Under the pieces are notes generated by a model. It searched no databases. It worked only from the letters and a program-made list of their open reading frames with translations, and was not told where the DNA came from. DNA of 64,000 nucleotides from Nocardia terpenica (GTDB taxonomy: Bacteria; Actinomycetota; Actinomycetes; Mycobacteriales; Mycobacteriaceae), in the NCBI RefSeq assembly GCF_013186535.1, contig NZ_JABMCZ010000005.1:620001-684000 (forward strand). Reading direction: 5' to 3'. The first letter of the stretch is position 1; every line of letters begins with the position of its first letter. This document shows positions 34,036-42,447 of the stretch, one piece after another. The position numbers and the translations under genes were made by a program.

Positions 34036-35417
34036 TGCGGCGGATCGCCACGACAGTCGTGGTCTCACTGCTGGCGGCGGGGCTCACCGCCGTCGCGCCG
34101 CCCGCCACCGCATCCCCATCCTGCGCGAATCCGGACTCCCCCGCGATGTTCGCCGCCGCCGATCCGGCCGCCCTCGGCTTCGACACGGCACGACTGCGAG
34201 ACGCCCTGGACTTCGGAAAAGCCAAGGGCGCCTGGGCGGTTCGCATCTACCGGCACGGATGTCTAGCCGACCGAATCGATTACGACGCCCGAGCCGCCGA
34301 CAAGCTGCCCACCCCGCTGGCCAGTTCCAGCAAGGGCGTGCTGTCGCTGGCGGTCGGCCGCGCGATCACCCTCGGCCTGTTCGGCCTGGACGACCCCATC
34401 GGCCGCTACTTCCCCGAGGCCGACGCCGCGCACGCCGCCCTCACCATCCGGCAGGTGCTCAACCAGACCACCGGACTGAAGTTCACCTGGGCCGGTACCG
34501 GGGCGGGCCTGGCCACCGAGCAGGTGCAACAGGTGCTGCATGCGCCGTTCGTCACCGCGCCGGGCACCACCTTCGACTACGCCCAGGCCGTGCTGAACAT
34601 CCTCGTGGAAACCATCGAACGCACCAGCGGCCAGGACTTCCTGGACTGGGTGCAACCGAACCTGTTCACCCCCTTGGGAATCCCGCGCGATTACTGGGTC
34701 TGGCTGACCGACCGCAGCGGAAAGCCGTCCGGCGCAGGCGGTCTGGCCATGCGGCCCGACTCCGACGCCCGGCTCGGCCAGCTCATGCTGCAACACGGCG
34801 TCTGGAACGGGCAGCGGCTGATCGACGCGGATTACCTCCGGCAGGCCGTCCAACCCACCGCCGCCAACGGCGGTTACGGATTCCTGTTCTGGCTCAACGC
34901 GGGCGACACCTACAAGACCGCGTCGGTGCCCGAACCGAAGGTCTTCGCCCACCCCATGTTCCCCGGCACGCCCCGCGACCTGTACTCGTTCGTCGGAGCC
35001 CTGGGCCAATTCATCACCGTCGTCCCGAGCCTGGACCTGGTCGTCGTGCGCACCGGCATCCCCCGGTCCATCGACCCCGGCAATCTCCAGCTCAGCCTGG
35101 CCGCCGAAAGCAATCCCGACAACAAGGAACTGCTCCGCCGCATCACCGCCGCGGTCACCGACGCCCCGCCCACGCCCTACGACGACCCCTACCGCTACGG
35201 CGACACCTTCGGCCCGGTCATCGGCAACCTCGGCGACCTCATCGAATGGACCGACCCCGCCCTCGTCGCCCAACTACTCCTCGGCTACGGCCCCGAATCC
35301 ATCCCCGGCTGCGGAATCATCTTCTGCAACAACAGCAATATCGCCGCCGACGCCCTCACCCTGGCCACCCACACCTTCGATCAGGTCGGCCAGGCCATCG
35401 CCGCCCTCCCACGATGA
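34032..35417 (+). CDS. Secreted serine hydrolase, beta-lactamase/esterase fold
   Basis: A 461-residue exported protein with signal peptide MMRRIATTVVVSLLAAGLTAVAPPATA. The serine-lysine motif is S98-S-S-K101 in LASSSKGVLSLAVG. The second motif, usually Y-x-N, reads FDYAQAVLN, that is Y-A-Q, which is odd and points to an esterase or peptidase rather than a penicillin-binding enzyme. GGLAMRPDSDARLGQLMLQHGVW is typical of the class C-like/EstB group. The C-terminal ~100 residues are an extra domain with two cysteines (GCGIIFC). It overlaps the preceding secreted hydrolase, a shared secretion operon. Confidence 0.78.
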   Translation: MMRRIATTVVVSLLAAGLTAVAPPATASPSCANPDSPAMFAAADPAALGFDTARLRDALDFGKAKGAWAVRIYRHGCLADRIDYDARAADKLPTPLASSSKGVLSLAVGRAITLGLFGLDDPIGRYFPEADAAHAALTIRQVLNQTTGLKFTWAGTGAGLATEQVQQVLHAPFVTAPGTTFDYAQAVLNILVETIERTSGQDFLDWVQPNLFTPLGIPRDYWVWLTDRSGKPSGAGGLAMRPDSDARLGQLMLQHGVWNGQRLIDADYLRQAVQPTAANGGYGFLFWLNAGDTYKTASVPEPKVFAHPMFPGTPRDLYSFVGALGQFITVVPSLDLVVVRTGIPRSIDPGNLQLSLAAESNPDNKELLRRITAAVTDAPPTPYDDPYRYGDTFGPVIGNLGDLIEWTDPALVAQLLLGYGPESIPGCGIIFCNNSNIAADALTLATHTFDQVGQAIAALPR

Positions 35418-35800
35418 CAACGATCACTTCACCGTATCCGCCTGCAGCGCACCGCCAGCCGATCCACCACGACCCCCAACCGCGCCCCACACTACTGGAA
35501 CTGTTGGAATTCGATGACCACGAGAGGCGAGAGCTTCTTCAATTGCGAACCGCCGCAAAGGAACGCGGGTGGTGGGCTCGCTACTCGGGAATCATCGGAC
35601 CTGACCTGATGCCGCGCAACCATTCATCTCCCTCCGCACCGACGACTGGCCCGCGTTCCTCGATGCCGCAAGAGGTTTCGAAGGCGCGAGCCGACGCGGT
35701 CTGCCCGCGATCGAACACCACGCTTCGGGAGAAGTCAGTCTTCACGCCGCCGACGGGACCACCCTCACCTACCTGCGGCTACTGGGCGATCACCTGTACG
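35414..35800 (+). pseudogene. Remnant of an Scr1-type regulator with frameshift
   Basis: Starting from the ATGA overlap with the serine hydrolase, frame one reads RPTLLELLEFDDHERRELLQ then LRTAAKERGWWARYSGIIG, the post-HTH segment of Scr1-family XRE regulators. The match ends near 35615. From about 35623 the frame shifts by one and reads ISLRTDDWPAFLDAARGFEG, resembling the C-terminal end of a DUF397 protein, the usual genomic partner of Scr1. The helix-turn-helix, most of the Scr1 domain and the start of DUF397 are missing, so this is a fusion of two decayed genes. The opposite-strand DUF6461 gene runs into its 3' end. Confidence 0.5.
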
Positions 35801-36476
35801 CGACGGGTCCGACGAGCATCGCGCGATCGAGGATTTCCGGGATGAACCGCACTTGGGTGAGCTTCGCGGCCAAGGCGAAAGCACTCGGCAGGGCAGAGAA
35901 GTAGTCGCTCTCGGCCCTGTCGTCCTCGTCGTCCCAGTCGTCCGCGTCGTCGCGATCGTTCTCGTCGTCCCGCCTGTCCACCGTCATGCCGAGTTCCCGC
36001 ATGAACCCGTTGAGCCGGTCGGGCTCGGAGCCGTGTCGAAGGTAGGGGCAGTCCAAGGGGTGGTAGCCCGTGACAATCGTGCCGTCGATCGCGTACGCGA
36101 GGCTGTCCTCGGCGTAGTCGTGCCGAGTGATGGCCAATACCTCACCATCACGCGACAATTCGGCCAGAACCTCGGGGAGCGTGGCCATCCACCCGATCGG
36201 CTCGATGGCCACGCTCCACTCACCGACCTGCACGACACCGACGGCGCCTCCCCCGGATCCGCCGCCGGTTTCGATGGAGAACTCGGTGGCCTGCTCCATC
36301 AGCCTGGCGAAGCCCGATTCCTGGCCGTGATCCTCGCCGCGGCTGAAACGGCGCACCACCTCCGACGGGTCGAGCCCGCGGAAGAAGGCCACGGTGAAGA
36401 TCTCGCCCAACAGGCAGTCACCGTCGTGGAGCCACCGGAATGGGGCCAAGGGGTCGGAAGACGTCATAGCGTGCAT
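35790..36476 (-). CDS. DUF6461 protein, unknown function
   Basis: An approximately 228-residue soluble protein. FRWLHDGDCLLGEIFTVAFFRGLDPSEVVRRF and GVVQVGEWSVAIEPIGWMATLPEVLAELSRDGEVLAITRHDY fit the DUF6461 pattern common in actinomycetes. An Asp-rich insertion (about residues 167-187: DDENDRDDADDWDDED) interrupts the last third, probably a local expansion. ATG 36476 is chosen over 36497 and 36467. None has a clear ribosome-binding site. DUF6461 genes often occur as paralogous clusters of unknown role. Here it lies between decayed regulators. Confidence 0.65.
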   Translation of the reverse strand: MHAMTSSDPLAPFRWLHDGDCLLGEIFTVAFFRGLDPSEVVRRFSRGEDHGQESGFARLMEQATEFSIETGGGSGGGAVGVVQVGEWSVAIEPIGWMATLPEVLAELSRDGEVLAITRHDYAEDSLAYAIDGTIVTGYHPLDCPYLRHGSEPDRLNGFMRELGMTVDRRDDENDRDDADDWDDEDDRAESDYFSALPSAFALAAKLTQVRFIPEILDRAMLVGPVAYR

Positions 36477-36524
36477 GATGGCAGGCGTTACCGACAATCG
36501 GCGGCTCCCGGTAGGGTTTCGCGA

Positions 36525-37169
36525 GTGCCGATTATGTTCGATACCAGCGGGTTCCGGCAGATAAACGAGGACGTGTGGGACTACCCGCTCACCGGTGATC
36601 GGGTGCTTCGCCAGTACACCCCTGGTGTCCCGACGATTCCCGCCGCGCTGGAAGACTTACCGACCCTGCGGCGCTCCCTGGCCGAAGCCAGTGCCGAAAG
36701 CGGCTGTTTGATCGAGGCGCATGTCGTCTCCTTTGCGGGTCTTCCGGCGCTGTTGCGGTTCGAGAAGATGCGGCATTGGAATCAGCCCGGCGGCCTGATC
36801 TACACCGCGTCGATCATCGTGCCGAGGGCGACCGGTGCCGCAGCGCTGCTCGTGCTGTGCGCCGACAATGATTTCGCCGGTCTGCGCGACGCCGCGATCG
36901 CAACGAGGGTGGGGATCGACCGCATGAACCCACCGCACCCCTACGCCCCGCACGTTCGCGGCGACCTGCCCTACAGCGTGGGCGACGACGCACAGTGGGA
37001 CCAGGAGTTCCCCGGTCACGCTCTGACCCGCGCCCGTCGATGGTTCGGCGAGCTGTCCCGAACCGTGCGCATCGATCCGCGATTCGCCGCCCTGCCACCC
37101 TTTTCCGGCCCGATCCCGGACTTCCCGGGCATGACCCCGCTCTCCGATCCGCCGCTGCCCCCGTCGTAG
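36525..37169 (+). CDS. Conserved hypothetical protein
   Basis: A 214-residue soluble protein starting at GTG 36525 (or ATG 36534). It begins VPIMFDTSGFRQINEDVWDYPLTGDRVLRQYTPGVPTIPAALEDL and shows no signal peptide, membrane segment or catalytic motif I recognise. The coding character is convincing: third-position GC bias is constant and the frame is uninterrupted. It is divergent from DUF6461, with 48 bp between starts, so they may share regulation. Function unknown. Confidence 0.6.
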   Translation: MPIMFDTSGFRQINEDVWDYPLTGDRVLRQYTPGVPTIPAALEDLPTLRRSLAEASAESGCLIEAHVVSFAGLPALLRFEKMRHWNQPGGLIYTASIIVPRATGAAALLVLCADNDFAGLRDAAIATRVGIDRMNPPHPYAPHVRGDLPYSVGDDAQWDQEFPGHALTRARRWFGELSRTVRIDPRFAALPPFSGPIPDFPGMTPLSDPPLPPS

Positions 37170-37189
37170 CAGCCCGTTCCGGCGATTCC

Positions 37190-37500
37190 GAGTCGGCACG
37201 GGTGCTGGCGCAGCGACGCGCCCGTGGCGAAGCCGACCTCGGTGGCAATGCGGTCGATGGGAAGATCGGTGGACTCCAACAACTCTCGGGCGCGGAACAG
37301 GCGCTGCTGGATGAGCCAGCGGCCGGGTCTGGTGCCGACCTCGTCGCGGAAGCGGCGGGCGAAGGGGCGGCCGCATTGGCCACCTCGCTGCCGTCATCGT
37401 TGCGAATCAGGTGCAGGCACAGGTCGATTCCCGAGGCCGCACCCGCAGAGTGCTTCCTAATCCCCACGGGCACGGCACCGCAGCCGAAGAGGCACCGGGC
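37190..37500 (-). pseudogene. Remnant of a GlxA/AraC-type regulator
   Basis: On the minus strand two AraC/GlxA pieces are readable. Around 37500-37375 the frame gives KHSAGAASGIDLCLHLIRNDDG, the end of the DJ-1/PfpI-like domain. Around 37375-37190 a shifted frame gives FARRFRDEVGTRPGRWLIQQ then RLFRARELLESTDLPIDRIA, the AraC helix-turn-helix. The piece between them, about 25 residues in the usual family, is missing, and the C terminus is cut after ASLRQH. So the gene has a frameshifting internal deletion and a 3' truncation. Confidence 0.65.
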
Positions 37501-37536
37501 CCCACCCCGCGCCTTCGCCCGCAAGTACGCCACCTG

Positions 37537-37722
37537 AGCCATATCGAAGCCTCCGCCGTCACGCTGGCCGCCCTCACCGCCTGGCAGGCCCTCGTCGATA
37601 CCGCGAATATTCAAGCGGGACAGCGGGTTCTGATCCACGCGGCCGCGGGCGGGGTGGGCCATTTCGCGGTGCAGATCGCCAAGCACCGCGGCGCGCACGT
37701 GATCGGTACCGCGAGTTCCGCC
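37537..37722 (+). pseudogene. Fragment of a zinc-type (quinone reductase) dehydrogenase
   Basis: A 62-codon stretch, SHIEASAVTLAALTAWQALV continuing to AGQRVLIHAAAGGVGHFAVQ and IAKHRGAHVIGTASSA, is the cofactor-binding core of medium-chain dehydrogenases (GGVGHFAVQ is the NADPH loop). Sequence on both sides in frame is not family-like. So this is an isolated fragment, next to the GlxA remnant, in a decayed interval. Confidence 0.65.
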
Positions 37723-38015
37723 GCTCACCGGCGAGAACGCCATCCGCTCGCCGCGCCCGGTGATCGCCGACACTTTCCCGCCCGCCGGGGCGCACGCGCT
37801 GGGTGAAACCGGCCGCACCGCAGGAAAATTGGCGCTCACCGTGCGATAGACCACGGCGAGCCCCTATTCCTCGGCGCCACAATTATCGTGTCCGTGAAGC
37901 ATTGGGCAGCAACATATTTGGTTTGCAGTTCGGATGCTGTTCGCGAAATCCACAGCGCGCGTTGGCCACAACTTTTCCATTTGCTACTCGCAGGTAGGTT
38001 GGAGCGTTGTATTTT

Positions 38016-38037
38016 GAGATCCCCCTCGGAGGATCTC
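38016..38037 (+). promoter_or_regulatory. Stem-loop in the leader of the secreted protein gene
   Basis: GAGATCC (38016-38022) pairs with GGATCTC (38031-38037), about 58 bp before the start at 38095. The 230 bp between the decay zone and the gene otherwise hold only a probable promoter region that I cannot pinpoint. Confidence 0.3.
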
Positions 38038-38094
38038 TATCGCCGAGCGTGGTGTGAGTCCTCCGGAAAACAACACAGCAGGAGGTACGTCGAA

Positions 38095-38622
38095 ATGGCA
38101 TCGAGGCATTTCCGAGCCATGGCTCTCATGGCCGCGGCGGCGCCGCTCGGCCTGGCACTGATCGCGCTACCGGCGGCGCCCGCCCAGGCCGCCAGCGGGG
38201 ATCTGAGCTGCTCGGCAACGCTCAATCTGTCCTTCAGCCCGGCGCTGGTCGTCGGCGGTAGTTCCACCGCCCAGATCGGCGGCAATGTCAGCGGATGCAC
38301 GTCGTCCAACGGCCAGCACTCCGACCTGACCTCCGGCCCCCTCTCCGGCAGCGGTTCCGGGACCGGGGCCTCGAATCCCATCTTCCCGTGCGGCGTGTCG
38401 CCCAACGGCAGCGGCACCGGGACGATCACCTGGTCGACGGGCGCCACCAGCACCGTCTCGTGGCAGGTACAGGGCACCTCGTTCACCGCGACGGTGACCG
38501 ACGGTCAGCTCAGCGGCGACGCGATCACCGCCTCGCTCAACGGCTTACCGCAGGCCACCTGCGATTCGACCACCGGAGGCATGTCCGCCGTGTCGGTAGC
38601 CGCGAACGTGAGCTTCGCCTGA
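38095..38622 (+). CDS. Small secreted four-cysteine protein, unknown function
   Basis: A 175-residue exported protein with signal peptide MASRHFRAMALMAAAAPLGL then ALPAAPAQA, cleaved near residue 33. The mature chain is Ser/Thr/Gly-rich with a beta-like repeat character and four cysteines (in DLSCSAT, GCTSS, FPCGV and ATCDS) that would make two disulfides. The gene has an excellent ribosome-binding site, AGGAGG. I do not recognise the family. The size and composition resemble Nocardia and Rhodococcus extracellular proteins of unknown role. Confidence 0.65.
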   Translation: MASRHFRAMALMAAAAPLGLALIALPAAPAQAASGDLSCSATLNLSFSPALVVGGSSTAQIGGNVSGCTSSNGQHSDLTSGPLSGSGSGTGASNPIFPCGVSPNGSGTGTITWSTGATSTVSWQVQGTSFTATVTDGQLSGDAITASLNGLPQATCDSTTGGMSAVSVAANVSFA

Positions 38623-38672
38623 ATAACGCGTCGACCGGCGGGTGACCGGGCAGTACTCGCCGCCTGACGCCG

Positions 38673-38706
38673 AAGGCCGCCCGCACGCGAGGGTGCGGGC
38701 GGCCTT
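38673..38706 (+). terminator. Strong hairpin terminator after the secreted protein gene
   Basis: AAGGCCGCCCGCAC (38673-38686) and GTGCGGGCGGCCTT (38693-38706) pair perfectly over 14 bp around a 6-base loop, 50 bp after the stop codon. There is no long T-run, as usual for high-GC actinomycetes. Confidence 0.75.
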
Positions 38707-38818
38707 CACTACGTCATCCCCGTGTGCCAGGCACTACGTCATCCCGGCATGCATACGCACCAGTGGTCCCGGGCCATGCACACCCACCACTGGTCCCGGC
38801 ATGCTTTTGGCCGGGACC
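38707..38818 (+). repeat. Degenerate repeats ending in the palindromic element (copy A)
   Basis: Short units of unequal length (starting near 38707, 38732, 38764 and 38791) share CACTACGTCATCCC or TGGTCCCGG. The last contains the palindrome GGTCCCGGC-ATGCTTTTG-GCCGGGACC (38792-38818), whose final base is the first base of the yebC stop codon read on the plus strand. The same 27-bp core occurs at 44077 (inverted) and 55668. Confidence 0.65.
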
Positions 38819-39570
38819 TACGCGTCCAACTCTGCCAGAATCTCGTCCGACACATCGACATTGGTGTACACGTTCTGCACGTCGTCGCTGTCCTCCAGCG
38901 CGTCGACGAGCTTGAACACCTTGCGCGCGCCGTCGGCGTCGACCGCGACGCTCACCGACGGCTGGAATCCGGACTCGGCGGAGTCGTACTCGATGCCCGC
39001 CTCCCGCAGCGCGTCGCGCACCGCGACCAGATCGCCGGGCTCGCTGACGATTTCGAACGAGTCGCCGAGGTCGTTGACCTCCTCGGCGCCGGCGTCGAGG
39101 ACCGCGGTGAGCACGTCGTCCTCGGACAGGCCGTTCTTCTCCAGCGTCACGATGCCCTTGCGGTGGAACAGGTACGCCACCGAACCCGGGTCGGCCATAT
39201 TGCCGCCGTTGCGGGTCATGGCCACGCGCACCTCACCGGCGGCGCGGTTGCGGTTGTCGGTGAGGCATTCGATCAGCACGGCGACGCCGTTGGGGCCGTA
39301 GCCCTCGTACATGATCGTCTGCCAGTCGGCGCCGCCGGCCTCTTCACCACCGCCGCGCTTGCGGGCGCGCTCGATGTTGTCGTTGGGGACGGAGTTCTTC
39401 TTCGCCTTCTGAATGGCGTCCCAGAGCGTCGGGTTTCCTCCAGGGTCACCACCACCCGTCCGCGCCGCGACCTCGATGTTCTTGATCAGCTTGGCAAACA
39501 TCTTGCCCCGCTTGGCATCGATCACGGCCTTCTTGTGCTTGGTGGTGGCCCATTTGGAGTGGCCGCTCAT
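38818..39570 (-). CDS. yebC: YebC/TACO1-family protein
   Basis: A 250-residue protein of the YebC/PmpR/TACO1 family, starting MSGHSKWATTKHKKAVIDAKRGKMFAKLIKNIEVAAR, a near-invariant family N terminus. Recent work on the family links it to ribosome stalling at proline stretches. Older annotation is transcriptional regulator. The Glu-rich middle (RKRGGGEEAGGADWQTIMYEGYGPNGVAVLIECLTDNRNR) and C-terminal domain are complete. It follows pdxT by 76 bp, same order as in mycobacteria. Confidence 0.95.
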   Translation of the reverse strand: MSGHSKWATTKHKKAVIDAKRGKMFAKLIKNIEVAARTGGGDPGGNPTLWDAIQKAKKNSVPNDNIERARKRGGGEEAGGADWQTIMYEGYGPNGVAVLIECLTDNRNRAAGEVRVAMTRNGGNMADPGSVAYLFHRKGIVTLEKNGLSEDDVLTAVLDAGAEEVNDLGDSFEIVSEPGDLVAVRDALREAGIEYDSAESGFQPSVSVAVDADGARKVFKLVDALEDSDDVQNVYTNVDVSDEILAELDA

Positions 39571-39646
39571 TCCCCTACTTCCTTCACGTCCGTTGCTCGA
39601 GTTCGGGCAGACAACTGTGCCAGTCTACTAGCCCTCACCTGGGTCT

Positions 39647-40264
39647 CTATCGGGCGGAGCTGACCGCGCGCTCGCGGACCGAGTCCACGAACATCCGGTG
39701 CACGCGCAGATCGCCGGTCACCTCCGGGTGGAACGAGGTCGCCAGGACGTTTCCCTGGCGCACCGCGACGATCTTGCCCTCCGCCGGACCCGACGGTACC
39801 CGGGCGAGAACATCGACGCCGTCCCCGACACGCTCCACCCACGGCGCGCGGATGAACACCGCGCGCACCGGGCCGTCGTCGAGGCCGGTGAGGTCGAGGT
39901 CGGTCTCGAACGAGTCGACCTGCCGCCCGAAGGCATTGCGGCGCACCGTCATATCGATGCCGGACAGCGACTGCGCGTCCGGGCGGGTGTCGAGCACCTC
40001 GCGGGCCAGCAGGATCATTCCGGCGCAGGAACCGAAGGCGGGCAGGCCGTCGCGCAGCCGCTGCCGCAGCGGCTCGAGCAGCCCGAACACCTCCAGCAAC
40101 TTGCTGATCGCGGTCGATTCCCCACCCGGCAGCACCAACCCGTCCACGGCCGCCAGCTCGGATTCGCGGCGCACGCTCACCGGGTCGGCGCCGCATTCGC
40201 GCAGGGCGGAGAAGTGCTCGCGCACATCGCCCTGCAGTGCCAGCACACCAATCGTCGGTCTCAC
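39647..40264 (-). CDS. pdxT: Pyridoxal 5'-phosphate synthase glutaminase subunit PdxT
   Basis: A 205-residue class I glutaminase that passes ammonia to PdxS for vitamin B6 synthesis. The start IGVLALQGDVREHFSALRECG, the GLVLPGGESTAISKLL block and the nucleophile elbow FGSCAGMILLA (Cys near residue 79) are visible. The catalytic His/Glu pair is in SFHPEVTGD. The partner pdxS is in this window at 55879, 16 kb away, instead of adjacent. Confidence 0.96.
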   Translation of the reverse strand: MRPTIGVLALQGDVREHFSALRECGADPVSVRRESELAAVDGLVLPGGESTAISKLLEVFGLLEPLRQRLRDGLPAFGSCAGMILLAREVLDTRPDAQSLSGIDMTVRRNAFGRQVDSFETDLDLTGLDDGPVRAVFIRAPWVERVGDGVDVLARVPSGPAEGKIVAVRQGNVLATSFHPEVTGDLRVHRMFVDSVRERAVSSAR

Positions 40265-40395
40265 GCAACGAGCATAAAGAGCGGGGCCGCCGCGTCCTCC
40301 CCCGGCCCGGTGCGCGCTGTTGTTCTGGTCACCCGGGCGTCAAGAGTTCGCAAGGAGAGGATTCAGCGGGGTGAACGTGCGGAACACTCGCGCAA

Positions 40396-42195
40396 GTGAC
40401 CGACGTTCTGCCAGAAATCGAGCCCGCGACCGGCGGGCCGGAGGAACCCCCGTCAGCTCACCGGGGTCTGACCGTCTCCACCGGCCTGGCCGGTCTGTCG
40501 CTGGATGCCATGGCCTCGGTCGCCTACGGGCCCGAGGCGATCGTGCTGGTGCTGGCGGCCGCGGGCAGCGCGGGACTCGGGCTGACGCTGCCGGTGACGC
40601 TGGCCATCGTGGTGCTGCTGGCGGTGCTGATCGCCTCCTATCGGCAGGTGATCGCGGCGTTCCCGGACGGCGGCGGCGCGTACGCGGTGGCGAAGAAGCA
40701 TCTGGGGCGGCGGACCAGCCTGGTGGCGGCGGCCTCGCTGATCGTGGATTACGTGCTCAATGTCGCGGTGTCGATCGCGGCCGGTGTGGCGGCGCTGACC
40801 TCGGCGTTCCCGGCGCTGCTGCCGTACACCATGTGGATCTGCCTGGTGGTGCTGGTCGGTATCACCGCGCTGAATCTGGCCGGTATCCGAGAGAGCGCGC
40901 GGGCGTTCATGGCGCCGACCGTGGTGTTCGTGGCGGGCATCCTGGTGGTGATCGTGGCCGGGCTGCTGCGGTCGGCGCCGGAGGTCGTGGAAACCGGTGC
41001 CGCCGTGGCCACCGAGTCCCGCACCATCGGAATCCTGTTGCTGCTCAAGGCGTTCTCCAGTGGTTGCGCGGCGCTGACCGGTGTGGAGGCGATCGCGAAC
41101 GCGGTGCCCAGCTTCGAGCGGCCGAAGGTGCGGCGCGCGCAGCGGGCGGAGGTGGCGCTGGGCGTGCTGCTGGGCATCATGCTCATCGGCCTGGCCACGC
41201 TGATCGGCAAGTTCTCCGTGCACCCGATCGACGGCACCACCGTGCTGTCGCAGCTGACCGAGGCCGCGCTGGGGCACGGAATCGCCTACTACGTGGTGCA
41301 ATTCGCGACGGTGGCGCTGCTGGCGCTGGCCGCCAACACCTCCTACGGCGGCCTGCCGACGCTGACCAAGATCCTTGCCGACGACAACTGCCTGCCGCAC
41401 CGGTTCGCCGTCGCCACCCCGCGCCAGGTGTATCGCTACGGCGTGCTGGCGCTGGGCGTGTGCGCGGCGGTGCTGCTGGTGGCGTCCGGCGGCAATATGA
41501 ACGCGCTGGTGCCGCTGTTCGCGATCGGCGTGTTCGTCGGGTTCACCATCGCCCAGGTGGGCATGGTGCGGCATTGGCTGCTCGCCGGGGTGGGCGGCTG
41601 GCGGTTGGCGCTCAACGGTTTCGGCGCGGTACTGACCTTCGGGGCGGCGGTGGTGACGACGGCGATGAAGTTCACCGCGGGCGCGTGGCTGATCGTGCTG
41701 GTGCTGCCGCTGCTGGTGCTCGCCATGGAGCGCGTCCGCCGGACCTACGGCCGCATCGACACTCGCCGCGGCATCGGCTGCGTGCCCGCGCAGCCGCAGG
41801 CCACCGGCACGGTGATCGTGGTGCCGGTGTCGGAGGTGTCCGAGCTGAGCCGCGAGGCGCTGTCGGCGGCGCTGTCGCTGGGCCACGACGTGGTCGCGGT
41901 GCACGTCTGCCTGCCCGGCGAGAACACCACGCTGTTCACCAAGGCATGGGCCGCCTGGCATCCCGAGGTCCCGCTGGAAATGATCGACGCGGGCGACTGC
42001 ACGGTCGGCGGTCCCGTGGCCCGCTTCGTCCGCGACAACTTCGACGGCCGCCGCAAGGTGGTGCTCATCGCCGAGGTCGACCCGCCCACCGGCTGGGACC
42101 GCGTCCTGCCCAGCCACCGCAGCGACGAGTTGGAACGTCAACTGCGGCGGCTGCCCGATACGGTGGTGTGCCACTTGCGAGTTCAAGCGGCCTGA
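40396..42195 (+). CDS. APC-superfamily amino acid permease with cytoplasmic C-terminal domain
   Basis: A 599-residue transporter with about twelve membrane helices in the first ~460 residues. LSLDAMASVAYGPEAIVLVLAAAG (helix 1) and PDGGGAYAVAKKHLGRRTSLVAAASLIVDYVLNVAVS are signatures of the APC amino acid/polyamine/organocation family. The last ~130 residues form a soluble domain (TVIVVPVSEVSELSREALSAALSLGHDVVAVHVC), a pattern resembling universal-stress or TrkA-like domains. GTG 40396 is the start. It is divergent from pdxT. Confidence 0.8.
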   Translation: MTDVLPEIEPATGGPEEPPSAHRGLTVSTGLAGLSLDAMASVAYGPEAIVLVLAAAGSAGLGLTLPVTLAIVVLLAVLIASYRQVIAAFPDGGGAYAVAKKHLGRRTSLVAAASLIVDYVLNVAVSIAAGVAALTSAFPALLPYTMWICLVVLVGITALNLAGIRESARAFMAPTVVFVAGILVVIVAGLLRSAPEVVETGAAVATESRTIGILLLLKAFSSGCAALTGVEAIANAVPSFERPKVRRAQRAEVALGVLLGIMLIGLATLIGKFSVHPIDGTTVLSQLTEAALGHGIAYYVVQFATVALLALAANTSYGGLPTLTKILADDNCLPHRFAVATPRQVYRYGVLALGVCAAVLLVASGGNMNALVPLFAIGVFVGFTIAQVGMVRHWLLAGVGGWRLALNGFGAVLTFGAAVVTTAMKFTAGAWLIVLVLPLLVLAMERVRRTYGRIDTRRGIGCVPAQPQATGTVIVVPVSEVSELSREALSAALSLGHDVVAVHVCLPGENTTLFTKAWAAWHPEVPLEMIDAGDCTVGGPVARFVRDNFDGRRKVVLIAEVDPPTGWDRVLPSHRSDELERQLRRLPDTVVCHLRVQAA

Positions 42196-42204
42196 CGCCG
42201 GAGC

Positions 42205-42239
42205 GACAATGCCGTACCCCTAATCGGTGCGGCATTGTC
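42205..42239 (+). terminator. Hairpin after the APC permease gene
   Basis: GACAATGCCG (42205-42214) pairs with CGGCATTGTC (42230-42239) across a 15-base loop, ten bases after the stop codon. It is a probable intrinsic terminator. Confidence 0.6.
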
Positions 42240-42298
42240 CCGACTGAGTGAGCGAAATTCCCGACGCGCGAATTAGGCTGCTGCACAACCATTTTCCC

Positions 42299-42314
42299 AT
42301 GTGTCCGGACACAT
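42299..42314. promoter_or_regulatory. Perfect 16-bp palindrome upstream of phospholipase C
   Basis: ATGTGTCC-GGACACAT is an uninterrupted 16-bp perfect palindrome 134 bp before the phospholipase start, within the 250-bp permease-phospholipase gap. A dimeric repressor or activator site is likely. No regulator gene is adjacent. Confidence 0.5.
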
Positions 42315-42447
42315 TGCCGGACCGGTCGGGCGCTGTATCCGCCAACCACCTCCGAACGCCACCGTCTGGAAACGAACCGTTCACGATTGCGCCGTAGCGT
42401 CGCCGGTTCAACGGAGAAAGGTACGTGTCGGGCGAAAGGGAAGGTCG

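Noticed and set aside
35790..36476. DUF6461 with the acidic insertion as a toxin or immunity gene
   Set aside because: There is no partner toxin, secretion marker or known immunity fold, so context alone does not support it.
37720..37860. Additional minus-strand coding remnant before the secreted protein gene
   Set aside because: The frame is open, but I could not match it to any family, and it has no start signal.
40453..42186. 577-codon minus-strand frame opposite the APC permease
   Set aside because: It is rich in His, Gln and Arg with no domain. The plus-strand frame has clear membrane helices.
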